From: an uncultured Roseovarius sp.
GTDB lineage: Bacteria; Pseudomonadota; Alphaproteobacteria; Rhodobacterales; Rhodobacteraceae
Assembly (NCBI GenBank): GCA_947499555.1
Contig: CANMOU010000001.1
Span: forward strand, 930,001 to 994,000
Length of the DNA stretch: 64,000 nucleotides
Direction: 5' to 3'
Shown here piece after piece: positions 16,181-25,564 of the stretch (its first letter is position 1; each line of letters opens with the position of its first letter). The notes beneath the pieces are model-generated. The model was not told the DNA's origin. It worked only from the letters and a program-made list of their open reading frames with translations, and made no database searches. The position numbers and the translations under genes were made by a program.

Positions 16181-16200
16181 AATTAAACGCGCGTTCAATT
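16181..16200. promoter_or_regulatory. Palindromic operator before the valine catabolic operon
   Basis: AATTAAACGCGCGTTCAATT is symmetric at 18 of 20 positions and lies 26 bases before the GTG start of the acyl-CoA dehydrogenase. The AACGCGCGTT core has the form of TetR-type sites that control acyl-CoA degradation genes. No such regulator is encoded nearby. Confidence 0.55.
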
Positions 16201-16226
16201 ACTGTCGCATCTGGGAGGAATCGCCC

Positions 16227-17369
16227 GTGGATTTTGCTCTGAGTGAAGAACAATCCGCCATCTTCGACATGGCCTATGCCTTTGGACAGGACAACATCGC
16301 GCCTCATGCGCGCGATTGGGAGGCGCAGGGCACCATTCCCAAAGAGCTTTGGCCGCAGGTGGGCGAGCTCGGGTTCGGGGCGCTTTATGTGAGCGAAGAC
16401 AGTGGCGGCTCGGGCCTGACCCGACTTGATGCGACGCTGGTCTTCGAGGCGCTTTCCATGGCCTGCCCGTCTGTGGCGGCTTTTTTGTCCATTCACAACA
16501 TGTGCGCACGGATGATCGACAGCTTTGGCTCCGAGGAATTCAAAGCCCGCGTTCTGCCCGATGTCATCCCGATGAAAACCGTGCTGTCTTATTGCCTGAC
16601 CGAACCCGGATCAGGTTCGGACGCCGCCGCGCTCAAGACGCGCGCCAACCGTACGAATGAGGGTTACACGCTCAACGGCACCAAGGCGTTCATTTCGGGG
16701 GGCGGGTATTCGGATGCCTATGTCTGCATGGTGCGCACGGGCGAGGATGGTCCCAAAGGCATCTCGACCGTCTATGTGGAAGACGGCGCAGCGGGGCTGA
16801 GCTTTGGCGGGCTGGAAGACAAGATGGGGTGGCGCAGTCAGCCCACGGCGCAGGTGCAGTTTGATGATTGCGCGATCCCGGCAGAGAACCTTATTGGCGA
16901 AGAAGGGCGCGGGTTCACCTATGCCATGGCGGGGCTGGATGGTGGGCGTCTCAATATCTCGGCCTGCTCACTTGGCGCGGCGCAACAGGCGCTCAACATG
17001 ACCAAGGCCTATATGAAAGAGCGCAAGGCCTTTGGCCGATCGATTGACCAGTTCCAGGCTCTGCAATTCCGGCTGGCCGATCTGGAGATTGAGTTGCAAG
17101 CCGCCCGCGTCTTCCTGCGTCAGGCGGCGTGGAAGCTCGATACCGGCGCCCATGATGCAACCAAGCACTGCGCCATGGCCAAGAAGTTCGTGACCGAGGC
17201 CGGCAGCCGCATCGTCAACCAATGCCTGCAACTGCATGGCGGCTATGGGTATCTGGCGGATTACGGCATAGAAAAACTCGTCCGCGACCTGCGCGTGCAT
17301 GAAATCCTCGAAGGCACCAACGAAATCATGCGCCTGATCGTTGCGCGGCATATGCTGGCGGAGGCATGA
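16227..17369 (+). CDS. Acyl-CoA dehydrogenase, probably isobutyryl-CoA dehydrogenase
   Basis: A 380-residue FAD enzyme that would oxidise isobutyryl-CoA to methacrylyl-CoA. It shows LTEPGSGSDAAALKT (signature 1), the FISGGGYSD flavin-contact region, and the C-terminal QCLQLHGGYGYLADYGIEKLVRDLRVHEILEGT split over two family signatures; the catalytic Glu lies in EILEGTNEI. The substrate is inferred from the next two genes, which are the following valine steps. The GTG start at 16227 has GGAGG eight bases before it; an ATG upstream would read through the operator. The next gene follows at seven bases. Confidence 0.94.
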   Translation: MDFALSEEQSAIFDMAYAFGQDNIAPHARDWEAQGTIPKELWPQVGELGFGALYVSEDSGGSGLTRLDATLVFEALSMACPSVAAFLSIHNMCARMIDSFGSEEFKARVLPDVIPMKTVLSYCLTEPGSGSDAAALKTRANRTNEGYTLNGTKAFISGGGYSDAYVCMVRTGEDGPKGISTVYVEDGAAGLSFGGLEDKMGWRSQPTAQVQFDDCAIPAENLIGEEGRGFTYAMAGLDGGRLNISACSLGAAQQALNMTKAYMKERKAFGRSIDQFQALQFRLADLEIELQAARVFLRQAAWKLDTGAHDATKHCAMAKKFVTEAGSRIVNQCLQLHGGYGYLADYGIEKLVRDLRVHEILEGTNEIMRLIVARHMLAEA

Positions 17370-17376
17370 GACCTGC

Positions 17377-18426
17377 ATGAGTGACATCCACATCCGCATC
17401 ACCGGACGCGCCGGCCGGATTACGCTGGACCGCCCCAAAGCGCTCAACGCCATGAGCTATAACATGTGTCTGGCGATTGAGGCGGCGCTCGACGCTTGGC
17501 GCGACGATGATACGGTTGATCTGGTGATCATCGATGCCGAGGGCGACAAGGCGTTTTGCGCAGGCGGCGATATACAGGAGTTGTACGACACTGGTCGCGC
17601 GGGGGATTTCGCCTTCGGGCAAAAATTCTGGCGCGATGAATACCGGCTCAATGCCAAAATCGCCGAATACCCCAAACCTTACGTGGCCTTCATGCAGGGC
17701 TTTGTGATGGGCGGCGGCGTGGGCATTTCCTGCCACGGCTCGCACCGGATCGTGTGTGAGAGCAGCCAGATTGCCATGCCCGAATGCGGGATCGGGCTGG
17801 TGCCGGATGTGGGCGGCTCGCTAATTCTGGCCCACGCGCCGGGGCGACTGGGCGAGTACCTGGGCACGACAGGCACACGCATGGGACCGGCAGACGCAAT
17901 TCTGGCAGGGTTTGCTGATACTTATGTACCGCAGGAGGCCTGGCCCGATCTGATAGCCCGACTGGAAGAGACCGGCGATGCGGGCCTGATCGCTGAGGCC
18001 GGCATTGCCCCACCCGAAGGCACGCTTGCAGCGCGTCAACCACAGATCGACGCAGCGTTCGGCGGAGAAGACCTGCGCGCCATTCTGAACGCGCTAAAAT
18101 CCGAAGACACCGAATTCACGGCAAGCGCGCTTAAGGCGCTTGGCCGCAACTCGCCGCTCTCCATGGCCTGCACGATCGAAATCATCCATCGGCTGCGCGG
18201 CCCGACGGCAGACATTCGCAAAGCGCTTGAGCTGGAATACCGATTCACCTTCCGCGCCATGGAGCATGGCGATTTCCTCGAAGGCATCCGCGCCGCTGTG
18301 ATCGACAAGGACCGCAGTCCCACCTGGCAGCATGACCTCGACACTCCGCCTTCGCTGGCGGCCACACAGATGCTCATGCCGCTGGGCAAAGACGCATTAA
18401 GATTTGACGAAGGAGACCCCTCATGA
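17377..18426 (+). CDS. 3-hydroxyisobutyryl-CoA hydrolase (crotonase fold)
   Basis: A 349-residue HIBYL-CoA hydrolase releasing 3-hydroxyisobutyrate in valine breakdown. The CoA/oxyanion region AFCAGGDIQELY (near 63-74) and QGFVMGGGVGISCHGSHRI, then MPECGIGLVPDVGGS with the catalytic Glu and Asp, are typical of this subgroup rather than enoyl-CoA hydratases. So is the long C-terminal ECH_2 extension (EYRFTFRAMEHGDFLEGIRA). The stop overlaps the next start by four bases (ATGA). Confidence 0.95.
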   Translation: MSDIHIRITGRAGRITLDRPKALNAMSYNMCLAIEAALDAWRDDDTVDLVIIDAEGDKAFCAGGDIQELYDTGRAGDFAFGQKFWRDEYRLNAKIAEYPKPYVAFMQGFVMGGGVGISCHGSHRIVCESSQIAMPECGIGLVPDVGGSLILAHAPGRLGEYLGTTGTRMGPADAILAGFADTYVPQEAWPDLIARLEETGDAGLIAEAGIAPPEGTLAARQPQIDAAFGGEDLRAILNALKSEDTEFTASALKALGRNSPLSMACTIEIIHRLRGPTADIRKALELEYRFTFRAMEHGDFLEGIRAAVIDKDRSPTWQHDLDTPPSLAATQMLMPLGKDALRFDEGDPS

Positions 18427-19298
18427 AAATCGGGTTCATCGGATTGGGCAATATGGGCGCCCCCATGGCTGCAAATCTGGCCAAGGCGGGCCATGACGTT
18501 TCGGGCTTTGACACTGCAGGCACGACTGCCGAGGGCGTGAGCGTAGCCAGCACCGCCGAGGCCGCCGCAGACGGTGCCGACGTGGTCATCACCATGCTGC
18601 CCAATGGCGCGATCCTGCGTGCCGTGGCCGATCAGGTGATCCCGGCCATGAAAACCGGCGCGGTGCTTCTCGATTGCTCCACCGTGGATGTGGACAGCGC
18701 CCGCGCCGTAGCCGATCGGGCACAGGCCGCGGGCCTCGGCGCGTTGGATGCGCCGGTCTCTGGCGGCATTGGCGGCGCGCAGGCGGGGACATTGACGTTC
18801 ATGGTGGGCGGCACCGACCAGGCCTTTGCCACCGCCCAGCCGCTTTTTGAGGTGATGGGTCAAAAGGCCGTACATTGCGGCCCCTCGGGCAATGGGCAGG
18901 CGGCGAAGATCTGCAACAACATGATCCTTGGCGCGACGATGATTGTCACCTGCGAGGCCTTCGCGCTGGCCGACAAACTTGGCCTTGACCGTCAGAAGAT
19001 GTTTGACGTGGTCAGCACCTCGTCAGGCTATAGCTGGTCGCTCAATGCCTACTGCCCGGCCCCCGGCATCGGCCCCTCTTCTCCGGCTGACAATGACTAT
19101 AAACCGGGATTTGCATCAGAACTGATGGTCAAGGACCTCGGGCTTGCCATTGAGGCTGCGAAGTCGGCAGACGCCGATACACCCATCGGCCAACTGGCGC
19201 TCGCGCTTTACAGGCAGTTTGTCGAAGAAGAAGACGGGCTAGGCCAAGACTTTTCGGCGATGTTGCCAAGGTTCGAGAAACGCGGCCATCGAGACTAG
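18423..19298 (+). CDS. mmsB: 3-hydroxyisobutyrate dehydrogenase
   Basis: A 291-residue NAD enzyme oxidising 3-hydroxyisobutyrate to methylmalonate semialdehyde. GFIGLGNMGAPMAANLAKAGH is the Rossmann loop (in two parts), DAPVSGGIGGAQAGTL the substrate loop, and K in GNGQAAKICNNM the catalytic Lys. The motif DVVSTSSGYSWS marks the HIBADH subgroup. It is the last gene of the operon; mmsA is not in this window. Confidence 0.96.
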   Translation: MKIGFIGLGNMGAPMAANLAKAGHDVSGFDTAGTTAEGVSVASTAEAAADGADVVITMLPNGAILRAVADQVIPAMKTGAVLLDCSTVDVDSARAVADRAQAAGLGALDAPVSGGIGGAQAGTLTFMVGGTDQAFATAQPLFEVMGQKAVHCGPSGNGQAAKICNNMILGATMIVTCEAFALADKLGLDRQKMFDVVSTSSGYSWSLNAYCPAPGIGPSSPADNDYKPGFASELMVKDLGLAIEAAKSADADTPIGQLALALYRQFVEEEDGLGQDFSAMLPRFEKRGHRD

Positions 19299-19388
19299 GC
19301 CATGCGCGGGGTTTCGCCCGCCGCAAAAAACCATCGAAACTTTCCGGCACCCCTGCGTTATAGAGGCGCCGAGTACTGGAGATGACCC

Positions 19389-19700
19389 ATGCGTTTCACG
19401 CTTCTTCTCGCCGCCTTCGCACTGAGCCTGTCGCCCGACACCGGGCTTGCGTCGCAAAAACACTGCCCTCCGGGGCTTGCGAAGAAAAACAATGGCTGTC
19501 TGCCGCCGGGCCAGGCCAAGAAGATCTACGGCATCGGCGACCGGATCAATGGCGATTATATCATCCTGCGCAACCCCGGCCGCTATGGGCTGGACGATGA
19601 TGAAACCTATTACCGCGTCGGAGATTATCTCTACCGTGTAGACCGGGACACGCGCGAGGTTCTGGACCTGATCGGGGCTATTGCTCGGGTGCTTGACTGA
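19389..19700 (+). CDS. Small exported protein, RcnB-like tail
   Basis: A 103-residue protein with signal peptide (MRFTLLLAAFALSLS) and mature N-terminus near SQKHCPPGLAKKNNGCLPPG, a Cys-Pro-Pro-Gly repeat. The C-terminal part DETYYRVGDYLYRVDRDTREVL resembles the RcnB/YohN periplasmic domain. Relatives in this group are often mislabelled as excinuclease subunit A because they lie beside uvrA; the sequence has no ABC features. Its stop codon directly abuts that of uvrA, with no base between. Confidence 0.8.
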   Translation: MRFTLLLAAFALSLSPDTGLASQKHCPPGLAKKNNGCLPPGQAKKIYGIGDRINGDYIILRNPGRYGLDDDETYYRVGDYLYRVDRDTREVLDLIGAIARVLD

Positions 19701-22559
19701 TCACTCCGCCGCCACTTTGCGCGTTCTCAGCATGTCCTTGAGGTAATAGCCCGTATGGCTGCTCGCGACCTGCGCCACATCTTCGGGCGTACCGCTGGCC
19801 ACGATCTCACCACCGCCATCACCACCCTCGGGGCCGATGTCGATGATCCAGTCAGACGTTTTCACCACGTCGAGATTATGCTCGATGACGATCACCGTGT
19901 TGCCTGACGCCACAAGCTCGTGCAGCACTTCCAGAAGCTTGCGCACATCCTCGAAATGCAGACCCGTGGTTGGCTCGTCGAGGATATAAAGCGTCCGGCC
20001 CGTAGACCGTTTGCTCAGCTCTTTGGACAGTTTCACGCGCTGCGCCTCACCCCCAGAGAGCGTGGTCGCCTGTTGACCCACCTTGATGTACCCAAGGCCC
20101 ACACGCATGAGCGCATCCATCTTCTCGCGAATGGATGGCACCGCCTTGAAGAACTCTTGCGCATCCTCGACAGTCATATCAAGAACGTCGGCGATACTCT
20201 TGCCTTTAAAGAGGATTTCCAAAGTCTCTCGGTTGTATCGCTTGCCCTGACAGGTCTCACAGGTCACGTAGACATCGGGCAAAAAGTGCATCTCGATCTT
20301 GATCACCCCATCGCCCTGACAGGCCTCGCATCGCCCGCCTTTGACATTGAAGCTGAACCGCCCGGGCTTGTAGCCGCGCGCCTTGGCCTCCGGCAGTCCA
20401 GCAAACCAGTCGCGAATGGGCGTGAAAGCCCCGGTATAGGTCGCCGGGTTTGAGCGCGGTGTACGCCCGATGGGCCGCTGGTCGATATCGATGACCTTAT
20501 CAAGATGTTCCAGCCCCTTGATCGTCTCGCAGGGCGCGGGTGTCTGCCGGGCGCCGTTGAGACGCATGGAAGCGGTTTTAAAAAGCGTCTCGATGGTGAG
20601 CGTGGATTTCCCGCCGCCCGACACGCCTGTCACACAGACAAATTTGCCCAGCGGAAATTCGGCATCTAACCCCTTGAGGTTGTTGCCCGTGGCGTTGACC
20701 ACTTTGACAACTTTGCCATTGCCCGCGCGGCGTTCTGCCGGAACGGCAATCTCGCGCGTGCCTGCAAGATACTGGCCAGTCACGGATTTCTTATCATTGG
20801 CGATCTTCTCGGTCTTGCCATGGCTCACCACCTGCCCGCCATGCACGCCCGCCCCGGGACCAATGTCAAAGACATAATCCGCAGTGCGAATGGCCTCTTC
20901 GTCATGCTCGACCACGATCACGGTATTGCCCTGATCCCGCAGATTCTTGAGTGTGGTCAGCAATCGCCCATTGTCCCGCTGATGCAGTCCGATCGAGGGC
21001 TCATCGAGCACATAGAGCACGCCGGTCAGCCCAGAGCCGATCTGGCTGGCAAGGCGAATCCGCTGGCTTTCTCCACCCGAAAGCGTGCCTGCCGAGCGGC
21101 TCAACGTCAGGTATTCAAGCCCGACATTGTTGAGAAAGCCCAACCGCTCGCGGATTTCCTTCAGAATGGCCCGGGCGATTTCGTTTTTCTGCGCGGTCAG
21201 ATACTCTGGTACGTTCTCGCACCAGTCAAACGCCTCACGGATCGACATCTGCACCACCTGCCCCACATGCAGGCCCGCGATTTTGACCGCCAGCGCCTCA
21301 TCCCGCAGACGATACCCTTCGCAGGCCCCACACGGGCGATTGTTCTGATAACGTTCGAACTCTTCGCGGATCCAGTTGCTGTCGGTTTCGCGATAGCGCC
21401 GTTCCATATTGGGAATGACGCCTTCAAAGACACGGGACACCTGATATACCCGGCCGCCCTCATCGTAGCGGAAGCTGATCTCTTCCTCGCCAGAGCCATA
21501 GAGAAACACCTGCTTCACATGTGCGGGCAGATCCTTCCAGGGCGACTTGGCATCAAACTCGTAATGCTTGGCTATCGCCTCAATCGTCTGCAGGAAATAG
21601 GGCGACTTACCCTTGCGCCAGGGCGCCAAGGCCCCGTCATCCACGCGCAGCGCCTCGTCCGGCACAACCAGCCGCTCGTCAAAGAAAAGCTCCATTCCCA
21701 GACCGTCACATTCCGGGCAGGCCCCGAAAGGTGCGTTGAAGGAAAAAAGCCGTGGCTCGATCTCGGGAATGGTGAAGCCACTGACCGGACATGCGAAGTT
21801 TTCGCTAAACGTGGTGCGTTCCGGATCCCCCTCTTTTGGCGCGGTCTCCAAAACCGCAATGCCATCGGCCAGATCAAGCGCGGTGCGCAAACTATCCGCG
21901 AGCCTTGTCTCGATGCCCTCTTTGACGACGATCCGGTCCACGACCACGTCGATGTCGTGGCGGTATTTCTTGTCAAGCACCGGCGGATCATCCAGCTCGT
22001 GAAACGCACCATCGACCTTGACACGTTGAAACCCCTGCTTGCGCAGCTCGAGGAACTCCTTGCGGTATTCTCCCTTCCGGTCGCGCACGATGGGTGCCAG
22101 AAGATAGGCGCGCGTGCCCTCTTCCATACTCATGATCCGGTCGACCATATCCTGCACCTGCTGCGCCTCGATGGGCAGGCCCGTCGCCGGGCTATAGGGT
22201 GTGCCAACCCGCGCAAAAAGCAGCCGCATGTAGTCGTAGATCTCGGTCACCGTGCCAACGGTCGAGCGCGGGTTTTTCGACGTGGTCTTCTGTTCAATCG
22301 AAATAGCCGGGGACAGCCCGCTGATGTGATCCACATCGGGCTTTTCCATCATGTCGAGGAACTGCCGCGCATAAGCCGAGAGGCTCTCGACATAACGCCG
22401 CTGTCCTTCGGCATAGATTGTGTCAAACGCCAGGGAAGACTTGCCCGAGCCCGAAAGACCGGTGATCACCACGAGCTCGTTGCGGGGAATATCCACGTCG
22501 ATGTTCTTAAGGTTGTGCTCGCGCGCGCCACGTACCTCGATGTTTTTCAGCTCGGCCAT
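19701..22559 (-). CDS. uvrA: UvrABC excinuclease subunit A
   Basis: A 952-residue ABC ATPase that finds bulky DNA damage in nucleotide excision repair and loads UvrB. Both nucleotide-binding domains are complete: Walker [13 protein letters not shown] near 32-43 and [10 protein letters not shown] in the second half, ABC signatures [12 protein letters not shown] and [12 protein letters not shown], and two LDEP Walker B strands. Zinc modules CPVSGF...CPECDG and CEACQGDG...[10 protein letters not shown] are present. Length is normal. A LexA-type box lies 66-80 bases upstream on the same strand, so SOS control is expected. Confidence 0.98.
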   Translation of the reverse strand: MAELKNIEVRGAREHNLKNIDVDIPRNELVVITGLSGSGKSSLAFDTIYAEGQRRYVESLSAYARQFLDMMEKPDVDHISGLSPAISIEQKTTSKNPRSTVGTVTEIYDYMRLLFARVGTPYSPATGLPIEAQQVQDMVDRIMSMEEGTRAYLLAPIVRDRKGEYRKEFLELRKQGFQRVKVDGAFHELDDPPVLDKKYRHDIDVVVDRIVVKEGIETRLADSLRTALDLADGIAVLETAPKEGDPERTTFSENFACPVSGFTIPEIEPRLFSFNAPFGACPECDGLGMELFFDERLVVPDEALRVDDGALAPWRKGKSPYFLQTIEAIAKHYEFDAKSPWKDLPAHVKQVFLYGSGEEEISFRYDEGGRVYQVSRVFEGVIPNMERRYRETDSNWIREEFERYQNNRPCGACEGYRLRDEALAVKIAGLHVGQVVQMSIREAFDWCENVPEYLTAQKNEIARAILKEIRERLGFLNNVGLEYLTLSRSAGTLSGGESQRIRLASQIGSGLTGVLYVLDEPSIGLHQRDNGRLLTTLKNLRDQGNTVIVVEHDEEAIRTADYVFDIGPGAGVHGGQVVSHGKTEKIANDKKSVTGQYLAGTREIAVPAERRAGNGKVVKVVNATGNNLKGLDAEFPLGKFVCVTGVSGGGKSTLTIETLFKTASMRLNGARQTPAPCETIKGLEHLDKVIDIDQRPIGRTPRSNPATYTGAFTPIRDWFAGLPEAKARGYKPGRFSFNVKGGRCEACQGDGVIKIEMHFLPDVYVTCETCQGKRYNRETLEILFKGKSIADVLDMTVEDAQEFFKAVPSIREKMDALMRVGLGYIKVGQQATTLSGGEAQRVKLSKELSKRSTGRTLYILDEPTTGLHFEDVRKLLEVLHELVASGNTVIVIEHNLDVVKTSDWIIDIGPEGGDGGGEIVASGTPEDVAQVASSHTGYYLKDMLRTRKVAAE

Positions 22560-22624
22560 GGGCCCCCCGGTTCACGTTACTGAAGACATAGTTTACGCGA
22601 GCGCGTCTTCCAAGTTAAAAATGA

Positions 22625-22639
22625 GAACATAAGAGGAAC
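22625..22639 (-). promoter_or_regulatory. LexA (SOS) box upstream of uvrA
   Basis: On the minus strand the sequence reads GTTC-CTCTTAT-GTTC, an exact match to the alphaproteobacterial LexA operator GTTC-N7-GTTC. It ends 66 bases before the uvrA ATG, where it would overlap the promoter. Confidence 0.82.
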
Positions 22640-22668
22640 GAACGTCAAAACCTGTCAGCAGTCCTGAC

Positions 22669-22677
22669 TTATCCACA
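22669..22677 (+). promoter_or_regulatory. Single consensus DnaA box
   Basis: TTATCCACA, an exact match to the DnaA box, lies just downstream of the stop of the methyltransferase gene and about 110 bases before uvrA. A lone nine-mer can occur by chance. Confidence 0.3.
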
Positions 22678-22678
22678 G

Positions 22679-23236
22679 TTATTTCTGTGCCAGCGCCCAA
22701 GAGCAGATCGGGAAATCGGGATCATTGGTCAGATCATCGCGGGCCTTGTCATAAACCGGCGGCCACTCTTCCCCCAGATTGCGCAGACCCGCCAGCCGGT
22801 TGCCCCACTGTTCCGCTTTGATCTTGCTGTCTTCGAACCCCGCTTCGATCAGAAGGTTCTTCAAGCCGCGTGCCGTCCATCTGGAACAATCGACCGGGTC
22901 GCCGTGATACGGAATGAAAAAGGGCACCGCGACCCAGAAATACCCCCCCGGCCGCAGCATCTGCAGCACGTTTCGCGTGGCAGCATACGGCCGGTCAAGA
23001 TGTTCCCACACCTGATTGGCGAGTATCAGATCAAACTGCTTCGGCGCGCCTGCATCGTCAAGGTAAGACCCCGCGCAGATATCATGCGCGGGATAGCGAA
23101 ATCTCTCATAAGACCGGAACTCATAGCGCCGCCCGTATTTGCCGGACACTTCCGCCACATCCATGGATGCCAGATCAAGCGCCTCCAGCCAGGCGCGTGT
23201 GGTCTTGTACATGACGATGCGATTGAGGCTGGCCAT
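22679..23236 (-). CDS. Class I SAM-dependent methyltransferase
   Basis: A 185-residue protein with the methyltransferase type 11 pattern: FDLILANQVWEHLDRPYAATRNVLQMLRPGGYFWVAVP, where LANQVWEHL is the post-II region and LRPGGYFW motif III. The Gly-rich SAM loop (EVSGKYGRRYEF) is poorly conserved. The substrate is unknown. The ATG at 23236 is preferred to a TTG four codons upstream. A weak GAGTGG precedes it. It is not obviously in an operon. Confidence 0.85.
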   Translation of the reverse strand: MASLNRIVMYKTTRAWLEALDLASMDVAEVSGKYGRRYEFRSYERFRYPAHDICAGSYLDDAGAPKQFDLILANQVWEHLDRPYAATRNVLQMLRPGGYFWVAVPFFIPYHGDPVDCSRWTARGLKNLLIEAGFEDSKIKAEQWGNRLAGLRNLGEEWPPVYDKARDDLTNDPDFPICSWALAQK

Positions 23237-23303
23237 GCCACCACTCAATCAGAAGCATTAAGCGTAGAAAACCCGCCTTCGCTTCTTTCTTGTCGCAAAT
23301 ACC

Positions 23304-23330
23304 CAAAAAAACAAACCTGCGCGCCGCAGG
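23304..23330 (-). terminator. Rho-independent terminator after lpdA
   Basis: On the minus strand CCTGCG-GCG-CGCAGG is followed by TTTGTTTTTTT, a short strong stem with a T tract, 12 bases after the lpdA stop. Confidence 0.8.
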
Positions 23331-23341
23331 CGCTCCTTTGG

Positions 23342-24736
23342 CTACATGTGGATGACCTGCCCATAGGCGTCCAGCACACTCTCATGCATCATTTCTGACA
23401 AGGTCGGATGCGGGAAGACCGTATGCATCAGATCTTCTTCAGTGGTCTCCAACTGGCGGCCCACAACGTAGCCCTGTATCAACTCGGTGACCTCAGCGCC
23501 AACCATATGCGCGCCCAGAAGCTCGCCGGTTTTCTTATCGAAGATCGTCTTGATCATGCCCTCAGGCTCGCCCAGCGCAATCGCCTTGCCATTGCCGATG
23601 AAGGGGAAGCGGCCCACCTTGATGTCATAGCCCAATTCCTTGGCCTTGGCCTCGGTAAAGCCCACGCTTGCTACCTGCGGGTGGCAATAGGTGCAGCCCG
23701 CGATGCTTTCGGGCCGAACCGGATGCGGATGTTTGCCCGCAATAAGTTCGGCAACCATGACACCCTCGTGGCTGGCCTTGTGGGCCAGCCACGGTGCCCC
23801 AGCGATGTCCCCAATGGCATAGAGCCCATCAACGCCGGTGCGACAGTATTCGTCCACGACCACATGCGTGCGGTCAATCTTCACGCCCAGGGCTTCCAGC
23901 CCGAGGTTTTCCACATTGCCCACGATCCCCACAGCGGAAATCACTGTGTCGAAATCATGCTTTTCAACCTTGCCGCCCACCTCAATATGCGCCGTGACCT
24001 TGCCTTTGGCGCGGTCGAGCTGTTTGACCATGGCTTTCTCCATGATCTTCATGCCCTGCTTGGTGAATTGCTTCTTCGCAAAGGCCGAAATCTCGGCATC
24101 TTCCACGGGCAGCACGCGGTCCATCACCTCGACCACGGTCGTGTCGGAACCCAGCGTGTTGTAGAAGCTGGCGAATTCAATGCCGATGGCGCCCGAACCG
24201 ATGACCAGCAGTTTCTTGGGCATCCGCGGCGGCATCAGAGCATGTTTGTAGGTCCAGACAAGATCGCCATCGGCCTCAAGCCCCGGCAGTTCACGTGCCC
24301 GTGCGCCGGTGGCCAGCACGATGTTTTTCGCCGTCAGCTCTTCTGTGCCTTTCTCGGTCTTGACCGACACCTTGCCTTTGCCGCCAAGCGTGGCCTCGCC
24401 CATGACAGTCGTGACCTTGTTCTTCTTCATCAGGTGGCCAATGCCGCCAGAAAGCTGACCCGCCACGGCGCGCGACCGCTTGACCACTGCGTCGAGATCG
24501 TAATCCACCTTCTCGGCCTTCAGTCCAAACTCCTTGGCGCGGTGCATCAGGTGGAACACCTCGGAGGAGCGCAACATCGCCTTGGTCGGAATGCAGCCCC
24601 AGTTGAGGCAGATGCCTCCCATATGCTCACGTTCAACAACGGCGACATTCATCCCCAGTTGCGCGCCACGGATTGCCGCAACATACCCACCGGGACCAGC
24701 CCCGATCACAATCATGTCGAAGGATTTCGCCGCCAT
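23342..24736 (-). CDS. lpdA: Dihydrolipoyl dehydrogenase (E3)
   Basis: A 464-residue FAD/NAD disulfide reductase that reoxidises lipoyl groups of 2-oxoacid dehydrogenases or the glycine cleavage system. FAD loop GAGPGGYVAA lies at 12-21, redox pair C43/C48 in GGICLNWGCIPTK, NAD loop GSGAIGIEFA, and the His-Glu pair in FPHPTLSEMMHE near the end. GGAG is correctly placed only for the ATG at 24736; a second ATG two codons upstream is too close. No E1 or E2 genes flank it, so the complex it serves cannot be told here. It has its own terminator. Confidence 0.96.
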   Translation of the reverse strand: MAAKSFDMIVIGAGPGGYVAAIRGAQLGMNVAVVEREHMGGICLNWGCIPTKAMLRSSEVFHLMHRAKEFGLKAEKVDYDLDAVVKRSRAVAGQLSGGIGHLMKKNKVTTVMGEATLGGKGKVSVKTEKGTEELTAKNIVLATGARARELPGLEADGDLVWTYKHALMPPRMPKKLLVIGSGAIGIEFASFYNTLGSDTTVVEVMDRVLPVEDAEISAFAKKQFTKQGMKIMEKAMVKQLDRAKGKVTAHIEVGGKVEKHDFDTVISAVGIVGNVENLGLEALGVKIDRTHVVVDEYCRTGVDGLYAIGDIAGAPWLAHKASHEGVMVAELIAGKHPHPVRPESIAGCTYCHPQVASVGFTEAKAKELGYDIKVGRFPFIGNGKAIALGEPEGMIKTIFDKKTGELLGAHMVGAEVTELIQGYVVGRQLETTEEDLMHTVFPHPTLSEMMHESVLDAYGQVIHM

Positions 24737-24872
24737 GTTCATCTCCGTTTCAAAAACTAGTTTGATATTAAACTATTTTGCAAAACGCTGCAACGCAGCA
24801 TTCCACACCCGCAACAACTTGCCACGGGCAGAGCCATAGGTCCTTGATCTATATCAGCTTTTAGAAAGCACG

Positions 24873-25457
24873 TCAGGCAGCATCAGCCTTTTGCAACTCC
24901 CGCACGATGCTGCCATAGCCACCCGAGGCAAGGAAAAAGTCCTCCTTGCCAGAGTTGGATCGGCCCAGAGCGGAATTGCGATGCGGAAACCGGCCAAAGC
25001 GGCGAATGACCTCACGATGCGCCCGGGCATGAAGCAGGTTGGAGCCATCATCTCCCTTCATCCGGTCACAGATCAATCGCACACACCGATCCTGATCACA
25101 TAGGTTTTCCGAATGCATCAGAGGCAGGTAAAAGAACTGCCGGGCGGGCGGGTCAATCCGTGTGTCCCAGCCACGATGAATGGCGGCTTTGGCGGCGGCA
25201 AGGGCCGACCGGTCGGTCGAGAACGACAAGGCATGATCGCGGAACATATTGCGCGGAAACTGGTCCATAAGGATGATATAGGCCAGCGTCCCGTTGGGAT
25301 ATGTAAGCCAAAGCCCAAATGTGCCTTCGCGGGCATTTTCCCAGGCGTCCTGGAACCGTTCACGCAGATCGGCATCAAGCGCATCAGAGGCGTCATACCA
25401 ACCCTTGGGGCCCACCTCATCGAGCCAGTAACTCAGAACATCTTCGGGCGTTGCCAT
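24873..25457 (-). CDS. DUF924 family protein
   Basis: A 194-residue all-helical protein with the family marks SYWLDEVGPKGWYDASDALD at the start, LILMDQFPRNMFRDHA-like IILMDQFPRNMFR, and RFPHRNSALGRSNSGKEDFF near the end. Function is unknown; the fold resembles TPR-like helical proteins. GGAG lies eight bases before the ATG at 25457. It is separated from both neighbours by over 100 bases. Confidence 0.93.
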   Translation of the reverse strand: MATPEDVLSYWLDEVGPKGWYDASDALDADLRERFQDAWENAREGTFGLWLTYPNGTLAYIILMDQFPRNMFRDHALSFSTDRSALAAAKAAIHRGWDTRIDPPARQFFYLPLMHSENLCDQDRCVRLICDRMKGDDGSNLLHARAHREVIRRFGRFPHRNSALGRSNSGKEDFFLASGGYGSIVRELQKADAA

Positions 25458-25564
25458 GTCCCAACTCCTCACCACACCGCACCTCGTTAAGTCATTCTAA
25501 GGCCATAATTTTCAGCCTGAACAGTAAAAAATTGCTACAACCGAAATAAGCTGTGACATTCTGG

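Noticed and set aside
20820-22583. A 587-codon open frame opposite uvrA
   Set aside because: It is antisense to the complete uvrA frame, has no family features and reflects GC-rich third-position bias.
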